Origin: DYGX01 sp035325905 | Lineage (GTDB): Bacteria; Chloroflexota; Anaerolineae; Aggregatilineales; Aggregatilineaceae | Reading direction: 5' to 3' | Assembly: GCA_035325905.1 (NCBI GenBank) | Contig: DAOKYY010000007.1 | Coordinates: 1 to 64,000, forward strand | Length of the DNA: 64,000 nt | Made by a program: the position numbers and the translations under genes | Shown here: positions 1 through 9,862 of the stretch, piece by piece | Layout: each line of letters begins with the position of its first letter | How positions within the stretch are numbered: the stretch's first letter is position 1 | Notes under the pieces: generated by a model | Database searches by the model: none | Seen by the model: the letters and a program-made list of their open reading frames with translations, nothing else | Told to the model about the DNA's origin: nothing

Positions 1-123
1 TTTGTGCGTGTAGAGTTAGACTCATAGGTGAAGCGCCGGGCGTGATCTGAGGGCAGCCGCTCGCCGCCGGGCGGGCGGCCCCGGCTCCAGCCACGCGCGG
101 ACCAAAATCGCGATAGGTGAGCT

Positions 124-987
124 ATGTCCATTGAGATTCAGCCTGTGACTGACTTCCCCTGCGCCCTGGGCGAAGGCCCGCTCTGGCACCCTGGCGAGCA
201 GCGACTGTACTGGATCGACATCGACGGGCACCGGCTGCATTCCTGGGACCCGTCCAGCGGCGGCCATCAGACCTATGATACAGGCTGCCCGGCGGGCTGT
301 CTGGGGCTGCGGCGGGGTGGCGGATTCGTGCTGGCGACCAAGCGCGGGTTCGCGCTGTGGGATCTGCGCGGCCCGATGCAGATCATTGCCCATCCTGAAG
401 CGCACAAGCCGGACGCCCGCTTCAACGATGGGGCGGTTGACGCTGCCGGGCGTTTCTGGGCGGGAACCTACGGCGCCTCATTCGACAGCGCGCTCTACCG
501 GCTCGATCCGGGCGGCGCGATCGAGCGGGTGCTGGAAGGGGTCGATATTCCGAACGGGATTGGCTGGGACCTGCAAAACCGCACGATGTACTTTACCGAT
601 TCGACCCCTCGCCACATCTACGCCTTCGACTTCGATTTGCCAACCGGGCAGATCGCGAACCGGCGCGTGTTCGTCGACAGCAGCGATCAGCCCGGCGTGC
701 CGGACGGCCTGACGGTCGATGCCGAGGGATTTATCTGGAGCGTGCGCTGGGGCGGCTGGCGCATCGAGCGGTTCGATCCCGACGGAAAGCTGGAGCGCAC
801 CATCCAACTGCCGGTCGAGTTCCCGACAAGCTGCTGCTTCGGCGGCGAGCAGCTTGACGACCTCTACATCACTTCCGCCGCCGGGCCGGTCGCCAGCTCC
901 GAGCGGGGCAAGCAGCCGCTGGCAGGCCGGGTGCTGCGCGTGCGGACCGGGATTCGAGGACGTGCGGAGCCGGTGTTCGCGGGCTGA
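124..987 (+). CDS. SMP-30/gluconolactonase/LRE family protein
   Basis: A 287-aa protein with the SMP-30/gluconolactonase six-bladed propeller signature. Members hydrolyse sugar lactones such as gluconolactone using one divalent metal. Seen here: LGEGPLW near residue 17 (family metal-binding Glu), ARFNDG near residue 100, PNGIGWD and PDGLTVDAEG (the family's Asn/Asp ligands), and blade-like W/F-x-D repeats. There is no signal peptide, so it should be cytoplasmic. The ATG at 124 follows GATAGGTGAGCT, a usable ribosome binding site. It stands alone, 636 bp ahead of the next gene on the same strand, so it is probably the end of an operon starting before the window. The exact lactone substrate cannot be told from the sequence. 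Confidence 0.9.
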   Translation: MSIEIQPVTDFPCALGEGPLWHPGEQRLYWIDIDGHRLHSWDPSSGGHQTYDTGCPAGCLGLRRGGGFVLATKRGFALWDLRGPMQIIAHPEAHKPDARFNDGAVDAAGRFWAGTYGASFDSALYRLDPGGAIERVLEGVDIPNGIGWDLQNRTMYFTDSTPRHIYAFDFDLPTGQIANRRVFVDSSDQPGVPDGLTVDAEGFIWSVRWGGWRIERFDPDGKLERTIQLPVEFPTSCCFGGEQLDDLYITSAAGPVASSERGKQPLAGRVLRVRTGIRGRAEPVFAG

Positions 988-1623
988 GCCGGCCCTGCTT
1001 TACGCTGATTCTACTCTCTGACTGTCGCGGTGTGTGATATTCTGCGCCGCGACGGCTTTATTCAGGGTGTAGGTGGTGTTGGCGCAACGCGCGCTGGCAG
1101 GCGCTCAAACCGTCGCAGGGTGTATCGAAGTCGTAAAAAACCGGCGCGCGCCGCACCCGCGCCAAAATCCCGTGCTACAATGCGAGTACTCAGGGTGAAG
1201 ACAGTGCTTGATTTTGAATAGCACAAAGAACAAGAAGGGTAGCTCGCGGTTTTGGTGGATCCGTCGCCACGCCCGCCGGCCGCTCACAGAAGACCAGTTC
1301 GAACACACGCACGGCCAATAGCATCGTACGCGCACGTCGTAGCCAATCTATCGGGCCATGCAAGCATCGTCGCCGCACGTTTCACCATTCCAGCTACTGG
1401 GCAGCTCCCTCGTGGCGCTCTCGCTCGCGCCTGGCCCCTCCCTGCGAGCTGCTCTTCCCCATCTCCGCCGTGTGTTCCTGACTATTCGAGTCTCCCGGCT
1501 GCCGCTCGCGCGGAATGAAGCCGCGTCCGCTGCGCGCCACGCTCCGGCGTCGGGATTTTCCAGAAACAGCCAATCCACAAGCCAGCCCTTCTCGATGATG
1601 ACGATTTCTTGAGGATATGCGCG
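988..1623. other. Non-coding gap with a weak hairpin and a possible promoter
   Basis: 636 bp without a convincing gene; the short open frames here have poor composition and no ribosome binding site. Two elements stand out. The first is a 7-bp inverted repeat (GTCGCGG/CCGCGAC, 1024-1030 and 1047-1053) after the lactonase gene, a weak terminator candidate. The second is an extended -10 element described separately. The stretch is less GC-rich than the flanking genes. Confidence 0.5.
1173..1181 (+). promoter_or_regulatory. Possible extended -10 promoter for the five-gene block
   Basis: TGCTACAAT matches an extended -10 element (TGnTACAAT). No good -35 hexamer lies 17 bp upstream. If used, transcription would start near 1188 and leave a long leader of about 435 nt before the protease gene. 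It is the best promoter candidate in the gap, but weak evidence. Confidence 0.25.
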
Positions 1624-3081
1624 ATGAAAACGAGCGACGCGTGGAAGCAGGAACACGACCGGCTGCTGGGGCTGCTTGACGAAGCGCGAGCGCAGCTTCA
1701 GCAGTATCCCGGCGTCGTGTCGGTCGAGCTGGGGATTAAGGAGAGCGGCGGCGATCTGACGGACGATCTCGCGTGGCGGGTGTACGTCGTCAAAAAGCTG
1801 CCCGAAGCCGAGCTGGCTCCCGGCGCCGTGATCCCGGATGAAATCCTCGGCGTTAAAACGGACGTGATCGAATACGACGTGCCGACCCTCACCTTCGATT
1901 CGAGCAAGTACCGCCCGCTGAAGGGCGGCATCCAGATTGACAACGAGCTCCCGGTCGGGCAGGGCACGCTGGGCTGCTTCGCGCAGGTCGATGGCTCGCA
2001 GGAGATCGTCGCGCTGACCAACGCGCACGTGGTCGAGGCGGGCGGCGCGACGAACACGATTGAAATGGGGCAGCCCGAATACACCGAATGCTGCTGCTGC
2101 GCGTGCGACGAGATCGGGACCTGCAACACCTCTGACCGCAAGCTCGATGGCTCGGTTGACGCGGCGATCGTGCGCCTGAAATCGGGCGTCGGGATTACGA
2201 ATGTGATCCGCGCGCTCAACGCCGATGGCTCGGACGGGATTGTTCAGGGCAGCCGCGCGGCGAGCGTCAGCACGGATACGGTGGTCAAGGTGGGCCGTAC
2301 CAGCGACCGGACGACGGGCACCGTCGTCTCGATCACGCATGGCACTCCGGCAGGCTCGGATGGCACCCCTGCGCGCACCGACCAGATCCTCGTCAAGCCA
2401 GATACGGGCATCACCAAGTTCCAGGATTTCGGAGATTCCGGCTCGGCGCTGGTGGACAAAGACAACAAGGTGATCGGCCTGATGTGGGGCGCGTACCTGA
2501 CGCCCGGCACTTCGCTGTTTGGACATGGAATCGCCTGCCCGATTAACGCGGTCAAGAGCGCGCTCAGCATCACGATTCCTGAAGGCAGCCTCAACACCAC
2601 CGGCCCCGCCCTGCGCGTGACCGAGCCGGTCATCCTCAGACGCGAGCAGCCCGAAGCGTCCGAGCTGATCAGCCTGCTGCAAACACGGCTGGCACGCACC
2701 GAGCAGGGGCGGGCGCTGCTCGACCTGATCGACACACACCGCACCGAGATCGTGCGCCTGATCCAGCGCAACCGCGCTGTGACGGTGACGTGGCATCGCA
2801 AGCAGGGACCGGCGTATCTCGCGGCGCTGGGACGCAGCGCCAAGCACCCGGAGTATCGCATCCCGGACGAGATCGAGGGCATCACGCGCGCGCATCTCGT
2901 CATGAGCATGGCGACGGCGCTTGAGGAACACGGCAGCGAGCGGCTGCGCGAGGCCGTGCGGCGCAACGCCGTGCCCCTGCTGAACCTGCTGACGCGCTAC
3001 GACTCGGTGCACGAGATCGCCGGCGCGCTGGACGAGCAGATTCTCCCGGAACTGACCGCCATCTCCGAACCGGCGGATTGA
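1624..3081 (+). CDS. Trypsin-like (S1 fold) serine protease, cytoplasmic
   Basis: A 485-aa protein with a chymotrypsin-fold protease core. The likely catalytic triad is His135 in TNAHVV, Asp179 in GSVDAAIV and Ser272 in GDSGSALV, in the canonical order and with plausible spacing. An unusual Cys-rich insert (TECCCCACDEIGTCN) lies between His and Asp and could bind metal or form disulfides. About 170 helical, charged residues follow the protease core. No signal peptide or membrane segment is visible, which is unusual for this fold and suggests intracellular processing. The ATG at 1624 is preferred over an in-frame TTG at 1609 because GAGG at 1611-1614 gives a 9-nt spacing. It is the first gene of a block with the next four, so its substrate may be one of the large partner proteins (inference). 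Confidence 0.8.
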   Translation: MKTSDAWKQEHDRLLGLLDEARAQLQQYPGVVSVELGIKESGGDLTDDLAWRVYVVKKLPEAELAPGAVIPDEILGVKTDVIEYDVPTLTFDSSKYRPLKGGIQIDNELPVGQGTLGCFAQVDGSQEIVALTNAHVVEAGGATNTIEMGQPEYTECCCCACDEIGTCNTSDRKLDGSVDAAIVRLKSGVGITNVIRALNADGSDGIVQGSRAASVSTDTVVKVGRTSDRTTGTVVSITHGTPAGSDGTPARTDQILVKPDTGITKFQDFGDSGSALVDKDNKVIGLMWGAYLTPGTSLFGHGIACPINAVKSALSITIPEGSLNTTGPALRVTEPVILRREQPEASELISLLQTRLARTEQGRALLDLIDTHRTEIVRLIQRNRAVTVTWHRKQGPAYLAALGRSAKHPEYRIPDEIEGITRAHLVMSMATALEEHGSERLREAVRRNAVPLLNLLTRYDSVHEIAGALDEQILPELTAISEPAD

Positions 3082-3099
3082 GCGAAAAAGAGCGGCCTT

Positions 3100-6000
3100 A
3101 TGGCAAACGAAACCGGAACGCTTGAATCGATCGCGATCTCGCTGGCGCGGCTGCTGAACCCCCTCTCCGAGCGGCTGAGGGAAGGCCAGGTCCGGGTGCT
3201 GTTCGCGGAACTGGGCCTTCAGTTTCCCCCGGCGCTCGAAAGCGTCGGCCCGTTTATGGACGCGGCGCGCAGCGTGGCGGTGTCGATTGAGGCGCTGCCG
3301 TCGCTCACCGAGGCGCTGCTCGACGCCGTCGAAGCCGAGGATATCGGCCAGATCGTCACGGAGAGCCTGGCGCTGATCGACGTGGTGCGCCGTATCATCG
3401 AGGGGTTTGATACGATCGCGACCGCGCTCCAGAACGCGGGCGCTGCGACGGGCCTGCCGCCCGCCGACGTTGCCGCCTTCGCCGCCGAGCTGCCGGAGCG
3501 CCTGCTCGAATACCTCGTCGCGCGCAACCTCGAAGCGATCCCCGGCGCGGCGGACGGGCTGGATTTCATCGGCGCGCTGGAGCGCACGGACGGCAACGTC
3601 GGCTCGGTTGACCCGGCCAAGCCGCCGTATACCCGGCGCGTGCTGCACGTCGATCAACTGGTCGAATTTCTGGAGTCTCCGCTCGACCATCTGCAAGCGT
3701 TGTACGGCTGGGGTGGCCCGGCGTTTGACGGCGCGACCCTGCTGACACGTGTTGCGCAGATTCTGGGGCGCGCGGGTGTCCCCGCGATCCTCGATACGAC
3801 CGTCAGCCCGCCAGTGCTGGACGTGTATTTCGTCGAGGTCCAGGCCGATACGACTGCCAGCCCGCCAGCGTTGTCAGTGAAGATCGCGGATTCGTTCTCC
3901 TTCGACAAGACCCAGGTGATCGAGCAGGACGACTTCAAGCTCGAAACCGGCTTCGACTCCGAGGTCACGGTTGGCACCGAGATCATTGTGCATCCCACCG
4001 ACAAGGTGACGATCATCCCGCCATCCGGCGAGTTCAAGGGCGACGCGTTCATCAAATTCACGGGCGGCAGCGAGACCGGCGAACCGTACATCCTCTTCGG
4101 GCAGCCGGGCGCCAGCCGGATCGAGGCGCGGCAGTTCGTGGTGCGCGTCGGGGCGGGGATCGCGTGGCTGACCGATCACGGCGAGGGCGAGTTCGAGATT
4201 CTCGGCGAGATCAAGAAGGGCAAAATCTTTATCGGCATGGAGGAAGCCGACGGCTTTCTGTCGACGATCCTCGCCGGTCTGAAGGTCGAGTCCGATTTTG
4301 ATTTGGGCGTGGGTTTCTCGACCAAAGAAGGCATTTTCTTCGTCGGCAGCAGCACGCTCGACATTCAGGTGCCGCTGCATGTGGCGCTCGGCCCGATTGA
4401 GATCAACGCGCTGACGATCAGCGTTGGCCTGGGCGCGGCGGGCTTCCCGATCGGGCTGGCGGTGGACATCAAGGCGCTGCTCGGCCCGCTGCAAGCCGTG
4501 GTCGAGCAGATCGGCCTGGAAGCGATGCTCAGCCTGCCGCCGGGCCGCGACGGCAACCTGGGACCGGTCGATTTCGCGCTCGGCTTCAAGCCGCCGAAGG
4601 GCGCGGGCCTGTCGCTCGACGTGGGCGTGGTCAAGGGCGGCGGCTACCTGTTCTTTGACCCGGACAAGGGGGAGTACGCCGGGGCGCTCGAATTGACCCT
4701 GGCCGAGATTGTCAGCGTCAAGGCGATCGGCCTGATCACGACCAAGATGCCGGATGGCTCGCCCGGCTTCTCGCTGCTGCTGATCATCACGGCGGAATTC
4801 GGGACGGGCATTCAGCTTGGGTTCGGGTTCACGCTGCTCGGCGTTGGCGGGCTGATTGGGCTGAACCGCACGATGCGGCTCGACGCGCTAACCGAGGGCG
4901 TCCGCACCGGCGCGCTGGAAAGCGTCATGTTCCCGCAGGACGTGATCGCCAACGCGCCGCGCATCATCAGCGACCTGCGCAACTTCTTCCCGCCGGAAAA
5001 TGGCAAGTTCCTGATCGGGCCGATGGTCAAGATCGGCTGGGGGACGCCAACGCTGATCAGCATCTCGATGGGCATTATCATCGAGATTCCGGGCAATATC
5101 GCCATCGTCGGCATCTTGAAAGTTGCCCTGCCCGCCGAGGAAGCCGCGCTGATCGTCTTGCAGGTCAACTTCCTCGGCGCGATCGAATTCGACAAGTCGC
5201 GCATTTTCTTCTTCGCGGCGCTGTTCGAGTCGCGCGTGCTGTTCATCACGATCGAAGGCGAGATGGGCCTGCTGGTCGCCTTTGGCGACGACGCGAACTT
5301 CGTGGTCAGCGTCGGCGGCTTCCACCCGCGCTTCAACCCGCCGCCGCTGCCCTTCCCGAACCCGAAGCGCATCTCGCTGGACATCATCAACCAGCCCGGC
5401 GCGCGTATCACCGTGTCGGGCTATTTCGCCGTCACGTCGAACTCGGTCCAGTTCGGGGCCAGCGCAGAGCTGTTCTTCGGGTTCAGCGCGTTCAGCGTCC
5501 AGGGGCACATCGGCTTCGACGTGCTGATCCAGTTCTCACCGTTCTATTTCATCGCGGAAATCTCGGCCTCCGTGTCGCTCAAGGCGTTCGGGGTAGGCGT
5601 GTTCAGTATCCGCCTGCGCTTCTCGCTGGAAGGGCCGACGCCGTACCGGGCGCGCGGGACCGGCTCGATCTCGCTGCTGTTCTTCGAGATCTCGGCGGAC
5701 TTCGACATCACCTGGGGCGACGCGCGCGATACGTCGCTGCCGCCCGTCGCGGTCATCCCATTGCTCAAGGCCGAGCTGGAGAAGCCCGCCAACTGGCGCG
5801 CGCTGCTGCCTACCGGCAACAACCTGCTGGTCGCCCTGCGCGAGCTAGAGGAAACCGACGAGGAACTGGTGCTGCATCCGGTCGGGACGCTGCAAGTCAG
5901 CCAGAAGCTGCTGCCGCTCGACCTGGACGTGGACAAGTTCGGCAGCCAGACGATCAGCGACGCCAAGCGGTTCACCATCGAGGTCGCAGCGGGCGGGCTG

Positions 6001-6507
6001 GACAAGACCGACGACGCCGAAGATCAGTTCGCGCTGGCGCAGTTCCAGGCGATGGACGATGCGACCAAGCTCTCGCGCCCGGCTTTTCAGACGCAGCACA
6101 GCGGCGTCGATCTGTCGGTCGAAGGCGAGCAGCTTCGCTCCAGCCGGGCGGTCAAGCGCACCATCCGCTACGAAGAGATCATCATCGACAACAACTACCT
6201 GCGCTTCGTGCGGCGTTTTACCCTGGACGTGAGCGGGCTGTTCATTCACTTCCTGAAGGGAGCCAGCGTCAGCCAGTCCAGCCTGTCGAAGGCGTACAAG
6301 TCGAAGCTCAAGCCCTACGACGAAGCGATTGTCACGCGCGACGAAGGCTTCGCGGTCGCCTTCCAGGAAAACAACAAGACGGTCAGCTCGCAGGCGGTGT
6401 TCTCCAGCGAGGCGGCGGCGCGCGACTTCATGCGCCAGATGGTCGGCGCCGATCCCAAGCTGGCCGACGCGGTCCACGTGATCCCACAGTTTGAGGTGAC
6501 GCCATGA
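3100..6507 (+). CDS. Large beta-rich DUF6603-like protein
   Basis: A 1135-aa protein. The N-terminal ~200 residues are helical. From about residue 200 to 900 the sequence is dominated by alternating hydrophobic/glycine strands such as GLGAAGFPIGLAVDIKALLG, GFGFTLLGVGGLIGLNRTM and VGGFHPRFNPPPLPFPNP. I recognise this as similar to the DUF6603 family, whose function is unknown. The strand-rich glycine pattern would suit a large beta-solenoid, barrel or lipid-transfer-like fold, but that is inference. No signal peptide is visible. It starts 18 bp after the protease gene and overlaps the next gene by 4 bp (ATGA), so translation is probably coupled. The C-terminal ~200 residues are charged and helical. 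Confidence 0.65.
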   Translation: MANETGTLESIAISLARLLNPLSERLREGQVRVLFAELGLQFPPALESVGPFMDAARSVAVSIEALPSLTEALLDAVEAEDIGQIVTESLALIDVVRRIIEGFDTIATALQNAGAATGLPPADVAAFAAELPERLLEYLVARNLEAIPGAADGLDFIGALERTDGNVGSVDPAKPPYTRRVLHVDQLVEFLESPLDHLQALYGWGGPAFDGATLLTRVAQILGRAGVPAILDTTVSPPVLDVYFVEVQADTTASPPALSVKIADSFSFDKTQVIEQDDFKLETGFDSEVTVGTEIIVHPTDKVTIIPPSGEFKGDAFIKFTGGSETGEPYILFGQPGASRIEARQFVVRVGAGIAWLTDHGEGEFEILGEIKKGKIFIGMEEADGFLSTILAGLKVESDFDLGVGFSTKEGIFFVGSSTLDIQVPLHVALGPIEINALTISVGLGAAGFPIGLAVDIKALLGPLQAVVEQIGLEAMLSLPPGRDGNLGPVDFALGFKPPKGAGLSLDVGVVKGGGYLFFDPDKGEYAGALELTLAEIVSVKAIGLITTKMPDGSPGFSLLLIITAEFGTGIQLGFGFTLLGVGGLIGLNRTMRLDALTEGVRTGALESVMFPQDVIANAPRIISDLRNFFPPENGKFLIGPMVKIGWGTPTLISISMGIIIEIPGNIAIVGILKVALPAEEAALIVLQVNFLGAIEFDKSRIFFFAALFESRVLFITIEGEMGLLVAFGDDANFVVSVGGFHPRFNPPPLPFPNPKRISLDIINQPGARITVSGYFAVTSNSVQFGASAELFFGFSAFSVQGHIGFDVLIQFSPFYFIAEISASVSLKAFGVGVFSIRLRFSLEGPTPYRARGTGSISLLFFEISADFDITWGDARDTSLPPVAVIPLLKAELEKPANWRALLPTGNNLLVALRELEETDEELVLHPVGTLQVSQKLLPLDLDVDKFGSQTISDAKRFTIEVAAGGLDKTDDAEDQFALAQFQAMDDATKLSRPAFQTQHSGVDLSVEGEQLRSSRAVKRTIRYEEIIIDNNYLRFVRRFTLDVSGLFIHFLKGASVSQSSLSKAYKSKLKPYDEAIVTRDEGFAVAFQENNKTVSSQAVFSSEAAARDFMRQMVGADPKLADAVHVIPQFEVTP

Positions 6508-9500
6508 GTCCCTTGCCGACCTACACCTTTCTTCCCTGGCTGCGTCAGGGCGTCGCCAACAACATCACCGCCGCGGATCTCGACGCCAATGTCAAAGTGC
6601 GCGCCTCGGTGCAGGTTGAGCTGCACCTCAACGCGACCAAGACCGACGGCGGCACGCAGACCGAGACGATCGCGCGCCCGGTGAGCCTGTACGGCCCCGG
6701 CGACATCGTCGGGCTGGACAGCCGGTCGATCATCCGCACCGAGCCGCGCAACTGGATCACGAACTTCGAGCCGAACTTCCTGCCGTGCGTCGAGTTTTAC
6801 GATGAGGACCTGCCCTGGCGCTATACGCCTGCCGCGCCGGGCACCCACCGCCTGCGCCCCTGGATCGCGCTGGTCGTGCTGAAGGAAGGGGAGTTCGAGG
6901 AAGGGCGCAACATCCAGGGACGCCCGCTGCCGTACATCAGCGTGGCGGACGCCAGCGTCTTCCCCGAAGCGGAAGGGCTGTGGGCCTGGGCGCATGTTCA
7001 CGTCAACCAGCGACTAACGGCCAGCGACACGCAGATCACGAGCAACGACATGGGCGCGGTGCTGCCCCAGTTGCAGGCCGCGCTCGACGCTGACCCGGAC
7101 CTCGGCTACTCGCGCCTGATTTGCCCGCGCAAGCTAGAAGAGAACGCGGCCTACCACGCCTTTATCCTGCCGGTGTTCGAGAGCGGGCGGCTGGCCGGGC
7201 TGGGCCTGGACCCGAACGGCACGCCGCACGCGACCTTCTCCGCCTGGGAGCAGACCTACCCCGCCGGGACGCGCCCGGAGCCATCCAACTACCCGGTCTA
7301 CTTCCGCTGGTTCTTCCGCACCGGCACCAAAGGCGATTTCGAGTATCTCGTGCGCCTGCTGGAGCCGAAGCCGGTCGATCCGCGCGTCGGGCGGCGCGAT
7401 ATGGACGTGCTGCGCCCCGGCGCGAACCTGCCCGGCATCGACGACCCGGAACTGCATGGCGTGCTGCGTCTCGGCGGGGCGCTGGCCGTGCCGCGTATCC
7501 TGCTCAGCGAGGACGAGCTGGCCGAAGCGGATATGTACGACCAGTGGGACCTGCCCCGGCCGCATGTCTTCCAGCAGCGGCTGGCGGCGCTGATCAACCT
7601 GGCCGACGACTACCAGGCGAAGGCCGCCGGAGACGCCAACACCGAGGGCGGCTTCGACACCGTCTTCGCGGACGATCCCGACGCCGACCCGGACGACGAC
7701 CCCGATCCGATGATCACCCCGCCGCTCTACGGCCAGTGGCACGCGCTGACCAAGCGCCTGCTGGTCGAACGCGATGGAGACCCGCTCAGCCCGGTTGAGA
7801 ACTGGGTGCACGATCTCAACCTGGACCCGCGCTACCGCGTGCCGGCCGGCTTCGGGACGGGCGTGGTGCAGGACAATCAAGAGCAGTACATGGACGCGGC
7901 CTGGGGGCAGATCGGGGATGTGCTCGAAGCCAACCGGCGCATTCGCTGGGCGCAGTTCGCCCGCGAAGCCAGCCTGGTATGGTACACCAAGCACCTGATA
8001 CCGCTCCAGCAGGCGAGCGTCGATCGCGGCCTGACGCTGACCGCGCCGCTGCACCGCCGCGTCATGGCCGGAAGCAAGACGGCCTTTTTCCAGGTCAACA
8101 CCAGTGTCGCGCCGCCGGCGCTGGCCTCGACCGCCATGCGCCGCATCGCCCGGCCGCGCGGGCGGCTGGTGCGCACGCTGCCCTTCGACAGCACCGTCCG
8201 GCCGGACACGCTGATCACGCGCGTCAACGCGGGCGAGATCGACGCCGCGCCGCCGAAAACCACGCCGCCCGGCCTGCCAACGGTTGAGGATGTGGCCGAC
8301 GACCTGGCCCCGGAAGGCGTGCCGCCGATCGCGCAGGATTTGCTGCGCCGCTTCCGGTGGTGGCGCGCGCTGATCCTGGCGCTGATCGCGCTGTTCGTGC
8401 TGCTGATGTGCATCATCATCTTCATCCCGATCAGCCTGATCGCGATCCCGCTGCTAATTCTGCTCTACCGCCGCCTGAGCGCGTGGGAGCGCGCGCTAGA
8501 GCCGGCGGACACGGTGCGCGGCAGCGGCCAGACGCCCGAAGCCGTCGGGCGCCTGCCGAAAGTGCCAAACTTCCGCATCACGCCGTTCGGCCAGCCGTTC
8601 ACGCCGGAGCAAGGGCGGACCGACAGCCGCGAGGCGATCCGCTTCAAGCGGGCGCTGACCGATGTCAACAGCTTGCTGGTCGCCAGCGCCACGGTCGGCA
8701 CGCCGCCGCCGCGCCACCGGCTCGATCTGCCGCAGCTCGCCGGGCAGATCGTGACCGCGATCGACCCGAAGATCACCGTGCCCAAGCGCGTCCTGGGGAC
8801 GATCTTCGTGCCGGGGTGGATCGCGGACCAGATGACCGAGACGTTCACCGAGGCGATGGCCTACCCGGAGTTCGATGTCCCGATGTACAAGCCGCTGGTG
8901 GACAAGTCCTCGGAGCTGTTTTTGCCGAACATCCAGCTGATTGAGCAGAACAGCATCACGCTGCTGGAGACGAACCAGAAGTTCATCGAGGCGTACATGG
9001 TCGGCCTCAACCACGAGTTCGCCCGCGAGCTGTTGTGGCGCGAGTACCCGACCGACCAGCGCGGCAGCTACTTCCGCCAGTTCTGGGATGTGACCAGCTA
9101 CCTCGAAACGGATACGAGCCTGAGCCGCGACGCGCTGCGCGAGAAGCTGCGCGACATCCCGCCGCTGCATCTCTGGTCGCGCTTCTCCCGGCTGGGGGAT
9201 CATGATCACCGCGAGGAAGGCGGCGAAGAAGAAGAGGAAGTCGTGCTGGTGATTCGCGGCGAATTGCTGAAGAAGTATCCCAACGCCGTGATCTACGCGC
9301 ACCGGGCGCGCTGGCAGCCGAGCAACGACAACATCGACAACACGCTGGAGCGGCGGCTGGTCGAGCTGACGCCCGCCCAGGAAGCGAACCCGCCGCGTGA
9401 CATCGTCAAGACGCCGCTTTATCAGGCGCAGGTCACGCCGGACATCTACTTCTTCGGCTTCGACCTGACCGCCGAGGAAGCGAAGGGCGACGACGGCACG

Positions 9501-9842
9501 CAGCCGGGCGACGATCCGGGCTGGTTCTTCGTCATCAAAGAGCGCCCCGGCGAGCCGCGCTTCGGCCTGGACATCGACCAGCAGCCCGCGATCAACATTT
9601 GGAACGACCTGTCGTGGGAGAACGTGCTGCCGGGCGCGCCGGGCGGGCATATCGCCATCGACCAGAGTTTCACGCTGGTCGAGCCGACGCAGCCTGACGT
9701 GTCGGAAAAGCACGTCCAGTGGGAAGATGACCGTTTCGTAAGCTGGAACCCCAGCACCAACGCGGCGGACCTGGCTTACATCCTTTACCAAGTGCCGGTG
9801 CTGGTTGCCGTTCACGCCTCCGAGATGCTGCGGCAGCGCTGA
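6504..9842 (+). CDS. Large uncharacterised protein with a central membrane hairpin
   Basis: A 1112-aa protein with no family I recognise. The N-terminal ~600 residues look soluble, with many Trp/Pro/Tyr positions (for example FLPWLRQGVANNI, YFRWFFRTGTKGDFEYLVRLL) and an acidic stretch DDPDADPDDDPDP near residue 395. At about residues 617-655 there is one long hydrophobic stretch (LILALIALFVLLMCIIIF then PISLIAIPLLILLY), read as one or two membrane helices. The C-terminal half contains a Glu-rich run (EEGGEEEEE) near residue 908 and ends in a soluble domain. There is no signal peptide. It overlaps the DUF6603-like gene by 4 bp and ends 20 bp before the next gene, so it belongs to the same transcript. 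Function unknown. Confidence 0.6.
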   Translation: MSPLPTYTFLPWLRQGVANNITAADLDANVKVRASVQVELHLNATKTDGGTQTETIARPVSLYGPGDIVGLDSRSIIRTEPRNWITNFEPNFLPCVEFYDEDLPWRYTPAAPGTHRLRPWIALVVLKEGEFEEGRNIQGRPLPYISVADASVFPEAEGLWAWAHVHVNQRLTASDTQITSNDMGAVLPQLQAALDADPDLGYSRLICPRKLEENAAYHAFILPVFESGRLAGLGLDPNGTPHATFSAWEQTYPAGTRPEPSNYPVYFRWFFRTGTKGDFEYLVRLLEPKPVDPRVGRRDMDVLRPGANLPGIDDPELHGVLRLGGALAVPRILLSEDELAEADMYDQWDLPRPHVFQQRLAALINLADDYQAKAAGDANTEGGFDTVFADDPDADPDDDPDPMITPPLYGQWHALTKRLLVERDGDPLSPVENWVHDLNLDPRYRVPAGFGTGVVQDNQEQYMDAAWGQIGDVLEANRRIRWAQFAREASLVWYTKHLIPLQQASVDRGLTLTAPLHRRVMAGSKTAFFQVNTSVAPPALASTAMRRIARPRGRLVRTLPFDSTVRPDTLITRVNAGEIDAAPPKTTPPGLPTVEDVADDLAPEGVPPIAQDLLRRFRWWRALILALIALFVLLMCIIIFIPISLIAIPLLILLYRRLSAWERALEPADTVRGSGQTPEAVGRLPKVPNFRITPFGQPFTPEQGRTDSREAIRFKRALTDVNSLLVASATVGTPPPRHRLDLPQLAGQIVTAIDPKITVPKRVLGTIFVPGWIADQMTETFTEAMAYPEFDVPMYKPLVDKSSELFLPNIQLIEQNSITLLETNQKFIEAYMVGLNHEFARELLWREYPTDQRGSYFRQFWDVTSYLETDTSLSRDALREKLRDIPPLHLWSRFSRLGDHDHREEGGEEEEEVVLVIRGELLKKYPNAVIYAHRARWQPSNDNIDNTLERRLVELTPAQEANPPRDIVKTPLYQAQVTPDIYFFGFDLTAEEAKGDDGTQPGDDPGWFFVIKERPGEPRFGLDIDQQPAINIWNDLSWENVLPGAPGGHIAIDQSFTLVEPTQPDVSEKHVQWEDDRFVSWNPSTNAADLAYILYQVPVLVAVHASEMLRQR

Positions 9843-9862
9843 TCGAGCAGGGAGTTCAACGC

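Noticed and set aside
1348..3696. A 782-codon open frame on the minus strand opposite the protease gene
   Set aside because: Arg/Ala/Gln/Asp-rich low-information translation typical of an antisense shadow in GC-rich coding DNA. The plus strand has clear protease motifs and a ribosome binding site.
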